Shown piece after piece: positions 25,793 to 34,250 of a DNA stretch of 49,798 nt. The notes under the pieces were generated by a model, which was given only the letters and a program-made list of their open reading frames with translations, did not search any database and was not told the origin of the DNA. Numbering within the stretch: the stretch's first letter is position 1; every line of letters starts with the position of its first letter. The stretch is taken from the NCBI GenBank assembly GCA_019695185.1, contig JAIBAN010000062.1, positions 1 to 49,798 on the forward strand. Direction: 5' to 3'. This stretch comes from Blastocatellia bacterium. Lineage in GTDB: Bacteria; Acidobacteriota; Blastocatellia; Chloracidobacteriales; Chloracidobacteriaceae. Made by a program: the position numbers and the translations under genes.

Positions 25793-26842
25793 TTAAATTG
25801 TAAAATTAAAGAAATCAAGCTGAGATAATTTGGTCGTTTTCACATCTGAAAAAATCATATAATCCCCGCCACGCCCGTTTCGTTCACGCCACCGGCGAAA
25901 GGTGGCATTTGATACATAGGTGGTTCCCGGCTTAGGAACTTTTCCAATATAATTTGATTCTGTATCCCAATAACCAAGCGGTTGAAAATCACCATTAAAA
26001 TCGTATGAGTCACGAATATAAACCCCAACTTCTTCAATAAAACAAAATATTTGTTTTGCGTCCTTTGAGCCAATATATCCGCGAACCAGAACATGAAAGG
26101 TAAACCTTCCTAATGCTGCATAGAGTTCATCAATCTCAACCAAAATCGGGTCAAGTTCGTCTCCAACCAATTGATAGTTGATATGCTCCTCATGAAGCTT
26201 TGGAACTGACCCCGAAAAAGTGCCAAATGGAATTCTGGACACAGGTGCTTTCAAAGGCAGAATATTTTTAGCTGTCAACAACTTGCGGATTTCTCTTTGC
26301 GCCCCAGCACTCTTCCAAAGTTTTTTGGCAAAAATGTCATCATACGCCTTCTTAGCCCGCTCGTGTTTGAGAACCCATTCCATTTTGATGGTTTGGGTAT
26401 CAGGAATCCCTCTTTCAGGTTGGTCATTTGGCTGACCTTGAATCCATTTTTCCATCAAGGTGGCTGCCCGTTCCCATTTGCGGGTTCTCATCATTCCTGG
26501 CATTTTTGGAACTGGAAAATAACGATCCAGTATTTTATGGGCACCCTGCGATCCCAAAGCAATTCCTTCTTGAACGCCTTGGTGCCCAAGCACAATCCAT
26601 TCCGGATTTATTCCTGTGACCGGGTTAAAAATGGTGCCAGTTGGTTTTGACGATTTCTGGACGGGTTGTTGTCGCCCACCCGATTGACCATCCCTACTCG
26701 GTTTCTGAGACTTCAGTGATGGTTGAAGTGGAACCGTTCTTCCCAATTGTTTCGGACTGCGTGACAGCGCCATACCTGCGGTTGATTTCCTTTGAAATTT
26801 AATTTCTTCCGGCAGCTTTGGCTGGTGCAATCGTTGTGCCAT
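25793..26842 (-). CDS. DUF6402-like protein, possible secreted effector
   Basis: The protein has 349 residues. The first 75 are basic and low-complexity (many Lys, Arg, Gln, Pro, Ser), followed by a helical middle. The C-terminal 150 residues contain FCFIEEVGVYIRDSYDFNGD, QPLGYWDTE and FRRWRERNGRGGDYMIFSDV, which I recall from the DUF6402 family, a group often encoded beside type VI secretion or other polymorphic-toxin genes. No catalytic residues are established for that family to my knowledge. There is no signal peptide. With the membrane protein downstream it forms a two-gene AT-rich island between GC-richer housekeeping genes, consistent with transfer. Confidence 0.55.
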   Translation of the reverse strand: MAQRLHQPKLPEEIKFQRKSTAGMALSRSPKQLGRTVPLQPSLKSQKPSRDGQSGGRQQPVQKSSKPTGTIFNPVTGINPEWIVLGHQGVQEGIALGSQGAHKILDRYFPVPKMPGMMRTRKWERAATLMEKWIQGQPNDQPERGIPDTQTIKMEWVLKHERAKKAYDDIFAKKLWKSAGAQREIRKLLTAKNILPLKAPVSRIPFGTFSGSVPKLHEEHINYQLVGDELDPILVEIDELYAALGRFTFHVLVRGYIGSKDAKQIFCFIEEVGVYIRDSYDFNGDFQPLGYWDTESNYIGKVPKPGTTYVSNATFRRWRERNGRGGDYMIFSDVKTTKLSQLDFFNFTI

Positions 26843-27008
26843 TTCAAATTAAATTCCGATTCCGGTTTTATTTTCTGAATTTGAAATCAGTTTCATGCGG
26901 TTTCGCCCAAAGTTGATTGCCAACCGCTCCGGCTTCTTTGATATAAACATCCGCGCTTTTCCTGAACTGCCGTTCCAAACCAGACACCTCGCACCTGACA
27001 ATAAACCG

Positions 27009-29573
27009 ATGCAACGAACACTTTTTTTCATCACGTTGAAACAATGGCGACGGCACAAGCTCCGGCTGATGTTTACCCTGCTCGGCATTGCCCTGGGAGT
27101 GGGTGTCTTTTTTGCCATTCAAACCGCCAATACCACGCTGCTCAGTTCGCTGACCCAGACCATTGAAAAAATGGCCGGGAAGGCCACCCTGCAAGTGACC
27201 GCCAACGAATCGGGGGTTCCGGAGGAATTTCTTGATACGGTGCGCAACACGCCCGGCGTCCTGGTGGCCGAACCAGCCATTGAAGTCATTGCCCAGGCGG
27301 CGTTTGAAACCAATTCAACGCTGTTGGTCGGCGGAGTGGACACGACCGGGAATCAGGAACTTTACGAATACCAGTTTGACCAGAAGCAGACCGAAATCGG
27401 CGACCCGCTGGTCTATCTTTCCGAGCCGTTTTCCATCCTGATTTCGCGCAAGTTTGCGGCAGCCCACAACCTCAAGGAAGAAGACAAACTGCCGCTGTAT
27501 ACATCGCAGGGACGGAAGGAATTCACCATTCGCGGCATTTTTGAACCAACCGGCATCGGAACCGTCTTTGACGGCCAGATTGCCACGATGGATGTGTATT
27601 CGGCGCAATTTGTTTTTAATCGCGGACGCACGTTTGACCGGATTGACATTCTGACCGACCCGAATGTACCCGTGGAGACGGTACTCGAAAACCTGCGCCG
27701 CCAGCTTCCCAAAGGGGTGGATGTGGACCGGCCCGCCTCGCGTGGAAAAGGCATTGAAAACGCCACCACCGCCATGCGGCAGGGCATGGTGATTACCAGT
27801 TTTATCGCGCTCCTGGTCGGACTCTTCATCATCTTCAATTCCTTCATTATCTCGGTCAATCAACGCTGGAAGGAAATCGGCATTTTGCGGTCCCTCGGAG
27901 TCGAACGGAGTCAGATTGCCCGCATGTTCCTGGTGGAAGCCCTGGTCATGGGCATCATCGGTTCCCTGCTGGGCATTGGCAGCGGATATTTTCTGGCCAT
28001 TGGGGCAATTAAGCTGACGGGCAACATGGCGGCCTCAATTTACGGTTTTGTCTCGACCACCCAACCGCCGGAAATCCGCCTTCCGACAGTGCTCCTGTCT
28101 CTGAGTATCGGGATTGTGGCTTCACTGGTGGCGGCCTGGCTGCCGGCCCGTTCAGCCGCCCAACTGAATCCGATTGCGGCGCTCCATAACATCGAAATCC
28201 GGCAGCAAAAATCCATCATCGGCTGGAAACGGGTAACCTTTGGAACCGCTATCATTGTGTTCAGTATGCTCATGATTCGGGTTTCAACCGCCAAAGTCGG
28301 AGCCTTGGGGCAGTTCAGCTATGCCTATCTGATTCTCATGGGATTCATCATTGTGCTGCCGAAACTGGCTTCGGTACTGGCCAAACTGATGCGTCCGGTG
28401 ATGGACAGCCTTTTTGGCACAGAAGGCATTCTGGCGGTGGACGCCATGATTTCGGCTCCCGGACGAACCACGGCCACGGTGGGCGCACTGATGGTGGGCC
28501 TGATGTTTGTGTTTGCAACGGGGGCGTATGTGGATAGTTACAAAACGACCGTCCAGGGCTGGATGGACCGCACCATCAGCACCGATTTGATTGTCAAACC
28601 AACCAAAGACACGGCCCGCTCGCGGACCTATCACCTGAGCGACAGCCTGAGCCAGCGGATTGCCCGGATTCCGGGGGTCAAACGGCTGGAAAATGTCCGT
28701 TTTACCACGGTTCCCTATCGCAACGATACGGCGGCGGTGATTACGCTGGAACTGGAAGGACTCTTTGCCCGCACCCATGGAGTGATAGATGAAGGCGACG
28801 ACCCGGCATTGCAGGGCAAACTGATTCGCGGTGAAGGCGTTTTTGTTTCCCGGAACTTCGAAGCCAAATGGGGCCTGGGAACCGGTGGCACCATCCAGCT
28901 TGAAAGTCCGAAAGGTCTGTTCGAACGCCCGATTTTAGGCATTTCCGAAGATTATTCCTCCGACAAGGGCACCATTTTTATGGACCGGGCGCTGTATCTG
29001 GCCTATTGGCAGGACCCGGCAGTTGATTTCATTGACGTGAACATCAAACCGGGCGTGGATCCGATTGCCTTCAAACGTGAACTGGAACAAACCCTGGCCG
29101 GGACGGAGCAGGTCTTTATCTACACGAACCGCGAATACAAACAATGGATTATGGGCCTGATTGACGGCTTTTTCGTCCTCAATTACATGCAGATGGCGAT
29201 TGCGATTCTGGTGGCGGCGATTGGCATCTTTAACACGCTGTCGATTTCGGTTTCGGAACGGCAGCGGGAACTGGGCGTGATTCGGGCCATTGGCGGACTG
29301 CGCGGACAAGTGCGGAAAATGATTCTGCTGGAAGCGGTCGTGATTGCGCTCATCGGTCTGGTGACCGGGGCCATGTGCGGGGTGTTGAACACCTATTTTC
29401 TGGTCCGGATGGGTGGCATGATTACCGCCGGGTTTGTTATTCCCTTCCGGTTTCCCATCAGTCTGATTTTCATCACCTTGCCCATTGTAATCATCATTGC
29501 GCTCATTGCAGCATGGTGGCCGTCGCGCCGTGCCACAAACCTGAAAATTGTGGAAGCCATTGGCTATGAATAA
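27009..29573 (+). CDS. ABC3/FtsX-type transporter permease
   Basis: The protein has 854 residues. It has the LolC/MacB-like layout twice over: an N-terminal membrane segment (about 15-38, LRLMFTLLGIALGVGVFFAI), a periplasmic domain, a three-helix FtsX block (about 250-420), a second half starting near 425 with its own periplasmic domain, and a final FtsX block (about 725-850) with ERQRELGVIRAIGGLRGQVR. Such permeases extract lipids or lipoproteins from the inner membrane, or drive periplasmic partners. The ATP-binding subunit is not in the window. ATG at 27009 starts the conserved N-terminus; there is no good ribosome binding site. The genes that follow encode a LolA-like carrier and an outer-membrane protein. 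Confidence 0.9.
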   Translation: MQRTLFFITLKQWRRHKLRLMFTLLGIALGVGVFFAIQTANTTLLSSLTQTIEKMAGKATLQVTANESGVPEEFLDTVRNTPGVLVAEPAIEVIAQAAFETNSTLLVGGVDTTGNQELYEYQFDQKQTEIGDPLVYLSEPFSILISRKFAAAHNLKEEDKLPLYTSQGRKEFTIRGIFEPTGIGTVFDGQIATMDVYSAQFVFNRGRTFDRIDILTDPNVPVETVLENLRRQLPKGVDVDRPASRGKGIENATTAMRQGMVITSFIALLVGLFIIFNSFIISVNQRWKEIGILRSLGVERSQIARMFLVEALVMGIIGSLLGIGSGYFLAIGAIKLTGNMAASIYGFVSTTQPPEIRLPTVLLSLSIGIVASLVAAWLPARSAAQLNPIAALHNIEIRQQKSIIGWKRVTFGTAIIVFSMLMIRVSTAKVGALGQFSYAYLILMGFIIVLPKLASVLAKLMRPVMDSLFGTEGILAVDAMISAPGRTTATVGALMVGLMFVFATGAYVDSYKTTVQGWMDRTISTDLIVKPTKDTARSRTYHLSDSLSQRIARIPGVKRLENVRFTTVPYRNDTAAVITLELEGLFARTHGVIDEGDDPALQGKLIRGEGVFVSRNFEAKWGLGTGGTIQLESPKGLFERPILGISEDYSSDKGTIFMDRALYLAYWQDPAVDFIDVNIKPGVDPIAFKRELEQTLAGTEQVFIYTNREYKQWIMGLIDGFFVLNYMQMAIAILVAAIGIFNTLSISVSERQRELGVIRAIGGLRGQVRKMILLEAVVIALIGLVTGAMCGVLNTYFLVRMGGMITAGFVIPFRFPISLIFITLPIVIIIALIAAWWPSRRATNLKIVEAIGYE

Positions 29574-29590
29574 GTCTTGGGAGTGACCTG

Positions 29591-29618
29591 AAGGCAGAAG
29601 GCAAAAGGCAGAAGGCAG
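29591..29618. repeat. AAGGCAG heptamer array (4 units)
   Basis: Four units (one is AAGGCAA), directly left of the dispersed element at 29619. A related but one-base-different inverted array (TTCTGAC, 29827-29853) lies on the element's other side. Confidence 0.88.
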
Positions 29619-29806
29619 AAATTTTTGGTCCTGTAAATATTTCGGTACTTTGCCGCACAACTTTCTTTTCACCACAGAGACGCAGAACAGGCGCAGCGGA
29701 TGCGCAGAGCAAACCAAAGAAAAACTCTGCGAAAACTCTGCGAAAACTCTGCGCCTCTGCGGTGAAAAATAAGACAGCACCAAAAATTTACAGGGACAAA
29801 TTTTTT
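29619..29806. repeat. ~190-bp palindromic dispersed element, copy 1
   Basis: The outer arms are AATTTTTGGTCCTGTAAAT on the left and ATTTACAGGGACAAATTTTT on the right, with inner arms TTTTCACCACAGAGACGCAG and CTGCGCCTCTGCGGTGAAAA. The core carries AAAACTCTGCG three times in tandem. Copy 2 (30717-30908) is the same sequence in the opposite orientation, including the asymmetrical ends. I recall very similar GCAGAGG-type palindromes in many environmental bacterial genomes, where they are often mistranslated into FTAEAQR-like peptides. No gene lies inside. Confidence 0.88.
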
Positions 29807-29826
29807 CTTTCACCAAGTCAAAGTGG

Positions 29827-29853
29827 TTCTGACTTCTGACTTCTGACTTCTGG
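29827..29853. repeat. TTCTGAC heptamer array (3 units plus partial)
   Basis: Three TTCTGAC units and TTCTGG, between the dispersed element and the LolA-like gene. Its reverse complement (GTCAGAA) differs by one base from the GGCAGAA rotation of the array at 29591-29618. Confidence 0.88.
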
Positions 29854-29885
29854 AAGTCTTGGGAGTCACGCACGAAAAGGAAAAT

Positions 29886-30680
29886 ATGAAATATCGTTTT
29901 GGTGGTCTGTGTTTTTTGTTTTTTTTGTTTTTTTCCGTGATTGGGAGCCCGCAGCAGGCAGCGACTCCGGATGCACGCAAAATCATGGAGGCCGTCTATA
30001 ACCAGGACACCAGCCGTGATACCTCGTGGCAGGGGTTTATGGATGTTTTTGACAAAAAAGGCAATATGCGGCGCAAACGGTTTGCCTTCCGCAAGTTGGG
30101 CGGCCTGGGCAACAGCAAAACCCTGATTCGGTTTGTGGAACCGGTCGAAGTGCGCGGAGTGGGATTGCTTTCCTACAATCTGAAAGGACAGGCCGACCGC
30201 CAATGGCTCTACACTCCGGCCATCCAGCGGACCCGGCGGATTGCGCCGCAGGAACGCTCCGGGCGGTTTTTGGGCACTGATTTTACCCATGAAGACATGG
30301 CCGAACGGGTGTTGGATGATTTTACCTACCGGCTGATTGCCGAAGGTGAGACAATTGACGGGCTCAAAACCAACAAAATCGAAGCCAAGCCTGTTTCGCC
30401 CGACAAGTCCCAATACTCACTGATTTATATCTGGGTGCCGCTGGATGTGCCTTATGGAATTTTGGTTGAAATGTATGACAGGAAAGGCCAAAAGACCCGC
30501 ATTTACCATGCCAGTGAACTGACTAAACTTTCAAATATCTGGGTTGCCAAGCGACTTGAGATGCAAACCGTATCCGACAACACCCGGACGTTGCTGATGC
30601 TTGACGCCATCAGGTTCAACACCGGTTTGAAAGAAGACCTCTTTACCTTGCAGTCACTGGAAAAAGCGGACTTGTACTGA
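29886..30680 (+). CDS. LolA-like outer-membrane lipoprotein-sorting protein
   Basis: The protein has 264 residues. AAGGAAA at 29877-29883 precedes the ATG at 29886. A signal peptide (about 1-25, very Phe-rich) is followed by a single domain with GVGLLSYNLKGQADRQWLYT, RRIAPQERSGRFLGTDFTHE and a closing KEDLFTLQSLEK, which match the LolA_like family (PF17131 as I recall it). These periplasmic half-barrels carry lipids or lipoproteins. It lies between an FtsX-type permease and a DUF1302-like outer-membrane protein, which fits an inner-to-outer membrane lipid transfer system. Both flanks carry inverted copies of a ~190-bp repeat. Confidence 0.88.
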   Translation: MKYRFGGLCFLFFLFFSVIGSPQQAATPDARKIMEAVYNQDTSRDTSWQGFMDVFDKKGNMRRKRFAFRKLGGLGNSKTLIRFVEPVEVRGVGLLSYNLKGQADRQWLYTPAIQRTRRIAPQERSGRFLGTDFTHEDMAERVLDDFTYRLIAEGETIDGLKTNKIEAKPVSPDKSQYSLIYIWVPLDVPYGILVEMYDRKGQKTRIYHASELTKLSNIWVAKRLEMQTVSDNTRTLLMLDAIRFNTGLKEDLFTLQSLEKADLY

Positions 30681-30716
30681 AATGGCAGGGTATGTTTTTT
30701 TCAAGCCTTCACGACA

Positions 30717-30908
30717 TAAATGTTTGTACCTGTAAATTTTTTGGTGCTGTTTTATTTTTCACCGCGGAGGCGCAGAGAACTCGCAGAGGATACGCAGAGA
30801 AAAACAGAGAAAAACTCTGCGAAAACTCTGCGAAAACTCCGCGCCTCTGCGGTGAAAAGAAAATTGTTCGGCAAAGCACCAAAATGGTTACAGGACCAAA
30901 TTTTTTTT
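30717..30908. repeat. ~190-bp palindromic dispersed element, copy 2 (inverted)
   Basis: The left end (TTTGTACCTGTAAATTTTTT) matches the reverse complement of the right end of copy 1. The right end (CACCAAAATGGTTACAGGACC) matches the reverse complement of the left end of copy 1. The ATG at 30884 that starts the next gene lies inside this end. Confidence 0.88.
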
Positions 30909-32281
30909 GCCATCCACAGCGACTTCTCTGCCTGGCTTTCCTTCTGATTCTCGCCACCAGTCAACTTTGCCTCGCTCAAACCGAAGAACCACCGCCCACT
31001 TCGGAGCCAAACCTGCAAACACCTGCTGACCAAGCTCCGCCCCCGCCACCTTCACACTGGCAATGGGAATTTACCCTTCGCAATCGGACCGGTTTCCGGC
31101 TGGACAATCCACAAGTGTTCCAGTTTTCGCGGACCTCTCTGGATGTCAAAACCAAATACAAAATCAGTGACAACTGGCGGCTGACCATGGCCGGACGGGC
31201 CATGTACGATGCGGTTGACCGGCTGGGGTACCCACGCAACGGTTTTTTTGAGCCGCGTGAGCTGGTGCTGGATGGCAAAATTCAGAAACTCAGCCTCAGT
31301 CTGGGCTTGCAACAGGTCGTCTGGGGCCAGGCCGACGGCTTACGGGTGCTGGATGTCATCAACCCGCAGGATTATCGGGAATTTTTGCTGGAGGATTTTC
31401 TTGATTCGCGCCGCCCGCTCTGGACCGTCCGGGCAGATATTCCGCTGGGTCAGGGAACGCTCCAATCCATTTGGATTCCTTATTTTGCGCCGGGTCGGCT
31501 CCCCGGCCCAGGGGATGAATTCGGAGCCGGGGAAAGTTATGGACTGGGCCTGCTGGGCGCAGCCAATTCCGGCCCGCCGCTGCCCTTTCCGATGACCGTT
31601 CGCAAGGCCAAACGCCCGGAAGGTTCGATTGCCTCCAGTCAGTTTGGTTTCCGGTTCAGTCACCCGCTGGGTCGCTGGGATGTGACAGCCAATTTCTTTC
31701 GTGGCTGGGAGGATATTCCCACGCCATATTTTAATGGCATCGAATTTTCCCCTACGCCCAAAATCGTCTTTGCTCCCCGTTTTGACCGGAAAACCGTGTT
31801 GGGAGGAACCGCCGCCACCAATTTCGGCCCGGTTGTGCTGCGGCTGGAGGCCGGCTGGAATTTCAACAAATCGGTTGCAGTGACCGATTTTCCTCCGGAA
31901 ACCGGGTTTCGTCGTTTGGGGCAGTTTTCCAGCGTGGTGGGAGTGGATTATTCCCCGCGCCCGTGGGTGTGGTTGAGCGGGCAGTATTTTCTGCAATTCA
32001 CCCATGCACCCCAGTCAGAACTGGTCCTGCCCCGGATGAATCACCTGGCTTCGTTTTACATCCGCACCAACTTCCGGCGCGAAACGCTCAGGCCAGAGCT
32101 TTTTGTGCTGACCGGACTCAATCAAAAGGAATATATGATTCGGCCCCGGTTGACCAAAAGTTTTGGCGACCATTGGAGTGCCAGCCTGGGAGCCGATTTT
32201 CTGGGAGGAAACCGCAAGACGATTTTCGGCTTTTTCGCAAACCGGGACCGGATTGTGGTTGAACTCAAATGGAGCCGGTAA
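30884..32281 (+). CDS. DUF1302-like outer-membrane beta-barrel protein
   Basis: The protein has 465 residues. The N-terminus MVTGPNFFCHPQRLLCLAFL leads into a signal peptide ending near LCLAQT. The body alternates short amphipathic strands and carries GLQQVVWGQADGLRVLDVIN and DSRRPLWTVRADIPL, motifs of the DUF1302 outer-membrane family. It ends in a basic aromatic-free VVELKWSR strand, as barrels often do. The reading frame is open farther upstream, but that region translates the dispersed element, so I take the ATG at 30884 as the start. No other ATG, GTG or TTG precedes the signal peptide within the gene-specific sequence. It is probably the outer-membrane end of the export system encoded by the two upstream genes. 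Confidence 0.8.
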   Translation: MVTGPNFFCHPQRLLCLAFLLILATSQLCLAQTEEPPPTSEPNLQTPADQAPPPPPSHWQWEFTLRNRTGFRLDNPQVFQFSRTSLDVKTKYKISDNWRLTMAGRAMYDAVDRLGYPRNGFFEPRELVLDGKIQKLSLSLGLQQVVWGQADGLRVLDVINPQDYREFLLEDFLDSRRPLWTVRADIPLGQGTLQSIWIPYFAPGRLPGPGDEFGAGESYGLGLLGAANSGPPLPFPMTVRKAKRPEGSIASSQFGFRFSHPLGRWDVTANFFRGWEDIPTPYFNGIEFSPTPKIVFAPRFDRKTVLGGTAATNFGPVVLRLEAGWNFNKSVAVTDFPPETGFRRLGQFSSVVGVDYSPRPWVWLSGQYFLQFTHAPQSELVLPRMNHLASFYIRTNFRRETLRPELFVLTGLNQKEYMIRPRLTKSFGDHWSASLGADFLGGNRKTIFGFFANRDRIVVELKWSR

Positions 32282-32285
32282 ATCT

Positions 32286-32891
32286 CTAGCGCGTGTCACG
32301 CGGCGCAGGAGAAACCGGTATTTCCAGCCGGTCGGTGGTCCGTTCGGTCAGGGTCCCGGCAAGATATCCTTCCTGTGTGTAAGAGTTGACCGCAGGCGGT
32401 GGCAATTGAGCCTGCATTCCCGGAGCTGCCATCTGCAAATTTCCCAGCGGTTGCTGATTTGGCGGTTGGGCAAAAATGACCTGTGGCAGATTGCTTTGTT
32501 TGGATCCAACTCTGGTAAACATCAACAGGAAAAAACCGATCAGAAACACAAAAAAGCCAATCAGAAAAATTGGCACCCCCAGCCCGCTCATGGCAGACCT
32601 GCCACTCAGAACTGCCATAAAAATTGTGATTCCCAATAAACACATGGCTCCGGTCACCGTCATCGCCCAGCCAACCTTGTGTAACATCTGTCTGTTGAGT
32701 TCTTCCTGTAAATAAGGCAGTTGGGGGATTTCCGCCAAAGGAATCGGAGTCGGTGAGACTCCAGCGGGGATGGTTGGTGGCAGTTGGGGGGCGCTGAGAG
32801 CCTGGGCCACCACGCTCAGGTTGGTTCCACAGGATTTACAAAATCGCTGCTCGTCCGATAGAGCCTGAGTTCCACACTTCGGACAAAACAT
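32286..32891 (-). CDS. Zinc-ribbon membrane protein, paralogue 1
   Basis: The protein has 201 residues. The N-terminal zinc ribbon MFCPKCGTQAL...FCKSCGTNL has two CxxC pairs. A variable Pro-rich linker follows, then two membrane segments (about 75-97 and 107-128) and a cytoplasmic tail ending in TERTTDRLEIPVSPAPRDTR. The ATG at 32891 follows GGAG by seven bases; a GTG two codons upstream is less likely. It is the last and shortest of four tandem paralogues. The function is unknown; the ribbon could bind protein or nucleic acid at the membrane. Confidence 0.85.
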   Translation of the reverse strand: MFCPKCGTQALSDEQRFCKSCGTNLSVVAQALSAPQLPPTIPAGVSPTPIPLAEIPQLPYLQEELNRQMLHKVGWAMTVTGAMCLLGITIFMAVLSGRSAMSGLGVPIFLIGFFVFLIGFFLLMFTRVGSKQSNLPQVIFAQPPNQQPLGNLQMAAPGMQAQLPPPAVNSYTQEGYLAGTLTERTTDRLEIPVSPAPRDTR

Positions 32892-32921
32892 AGGCACACT
32901 CCAAGCAGTCGCGGCTTTTGT

Positions 32922-33572
32922 TTACCGGGTATCACGGGAAGAAGGCGGAAAGGGCATTTCCAACCGGTTGGTGGTCTGTTCGGTCAAGGTTCCGGACAGG
33001 TAGCTGCCCGGTGTGTAGGAACTGACCGACGGCGGCGGCAACTGTGCCTGCACTCCCGCCGGTGTCATTTGTGGATTGGCTACCGGCTGCTGGTTCGGCG
33101 ATTGGGCGAAAATAATCTGGGGAAGATTGTTTTGCTTGAGGCCAAAACGGGTGAACAGGAGCAAAAAAATCCCAATCAGAAAAATTGGGATGCCCATAGC
33201 GCAAACCTCAGGTTTTCCGTTAAAAACTGCCATAATGATAGCGACGACCGGGACAAACAGCGGACCACCCAACGCCATGGCCCAACCGATTTTGCGCAAA
33301 TGCTGGCGTTTGGATTCTTCCTGCATATAAGGCAGGTCCGGAATTTCCGTCAATGGAATCGGGTTTACCCCAATCATTGAGGGAATTTGGCTGGAGGGAG
33401 GAACGGGTGGTGCAACAGGGGCTGGGGGTGACATCCGCGCTGGAACCAGAACCGGGGCCGGGGGTTGCGGAGCACTGAGAACCTGGGAAACCACAGCCAG
33501 ATTGGTCCCGCAGGTTTTACAAAACCGTTGTTCCGGGGTCAGGGCTGAGGCACCGCAATTCGGACAAAACAT
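32922..33572 (-). CDS. Zinc-ribbon membrane protein, paralogue 2
   Basis: The protein has 216 residues. It has the same architecture as its neighbours: CPNCG...FCKTCG ribbon, a long Pro/Val-rich linker, two membrane helices (about 97-120 and 127-145), and a tail ending TEQTTNRLEMPFPPSSRDTR. GGGAG lies nine bases before the ATG. It is most similar to paralogue 1: both share the NLPQ(V/I)IFAQ(P/S)PNQQP segment after the second helix. Confidence 0.85.
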   Translation of the reverse strand: MFCPNCGASALTPEQRFCKTCGTNLAVVSQVLSAPQPPAPVLVPARMSPPAPVAPPVPPSSQIPSMIGVNPIPLTEIPDLPYMQEESKRQHLRKIGWAMALGGPLFVPVVAIIMAVFNGKPEVCAMGIPIFLIGIFLLLFTRFGLKQNNLPQIIFAQSPNQQPVANPQMTPAGVQAQLPPPSVSSYTPGSYLSGTLTEQTTNRLEMPFPPSSRDTR

Positions 33573-33605
33573 AGATCTTCACTCCCACAAATTAAGGCTG
33601 ATGCT

Positions 33606-34232
33606 TCAACGAGTGTTCCGTCTGGCTTGAGACAGAGGAACCTCCAGATGCTCGGTCGTATGTTCCGTGACACTGACAGGTGTGGCCCACAGGTTTGCGG
33701 CTGCCAGTTGAGCCTGAGGCACCGAACCGGGTTCAGCCTTCGCCGGAGGCGTAATCACTGCTGCATTGGCCTGGGGGAGAAACACAACCTGGGTTCCATC
33801 CAGCTTCTTGAATGCAAGCCAGACATAAACCTGCAGGCACAGTCCGGTCACAAACAAAAGCGGACCGAATAAACCAATGTTTCTTAACGCCTCTCCCAGT
33901 TCCCATGAGTATCGGTGAATGATTTCTCCCAAAATCAAAAAAAACAAAGTAACAGGGAAACAGCCCAGCATCATCCCCAACCCTAAACGCTTGAGCTTCT
34001 GACGTTTGGCTTCGTACTCAAAAAGCGGGGCCGTTCCCCCCGCTGCATCAACCGGTGAACCCTGTCCCCCGGTGACCGAAAGCAAGGGCATCCCCTGAAA
34101 CGATGGAGCAGTGGAACCGTTGGTTGAGGTTGTTTTCACCACCTGCGAAACAACCATCAGATTCATCCCGCAGGACTTGCAAAATTTCTGGTCAGGCAGT
34201 TGGGGCGGAGTTCCACAATTTGGGCAAAACAT
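33606..34232 (-). CDS. Zinc-ribbon membrane protein, paralogue 3
   Basis: The protein has 208 residues. The ribbon is CPNCG...FCKSCG, followed by a linker with Thr/Ser and Gly, two membrane helices (about 87-107 and 122-143), and a tail with SVTEHTTEHLEVPLSQARRNTR. GAGGT lies about seven bases before the ATG. The helices differ from those of paralogues 1 and 2, so this copy diverged earlier or faster. Confidence 0.85.
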   Translation of the reverse strand: MFCPNCGTPPQLPDQKFCKSCGMNLMVVSQVVKTTSTNGSTAPSFQGMPLLSVTGGQGSPVDAAGGTAPLFEYEAKRQKLKRLGLGMMLGCFPVTLFFLILGEIIHRYSWELGEALRNIGLFGPLLFVTGLCLQVYVWLAFKKLDGTQVVFLPQANAAVITPPAKAEPGSVPQAQLAAANLWATPVSVTEHTTEHLEVPLSQARRNTR

Positions 34233-34250
34233 AACAGACCTCGCTTTCAG

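Noticed and set aside
28935..30413. 492-codon minus-strand frame across permease, repeat and LolA-like gene
   Set aside because: It crosses two well-supported plus-strand genes and the palindromic element, so it is open by chance.
30692..30883. In-frame upstream extension of the DUF1302-like gene
   Set aside because: These 64 codons translate the dispersed palindrome (FTAEAQRTRR-type peptide) and precede a good signal peptide, so they are not part of the protein.
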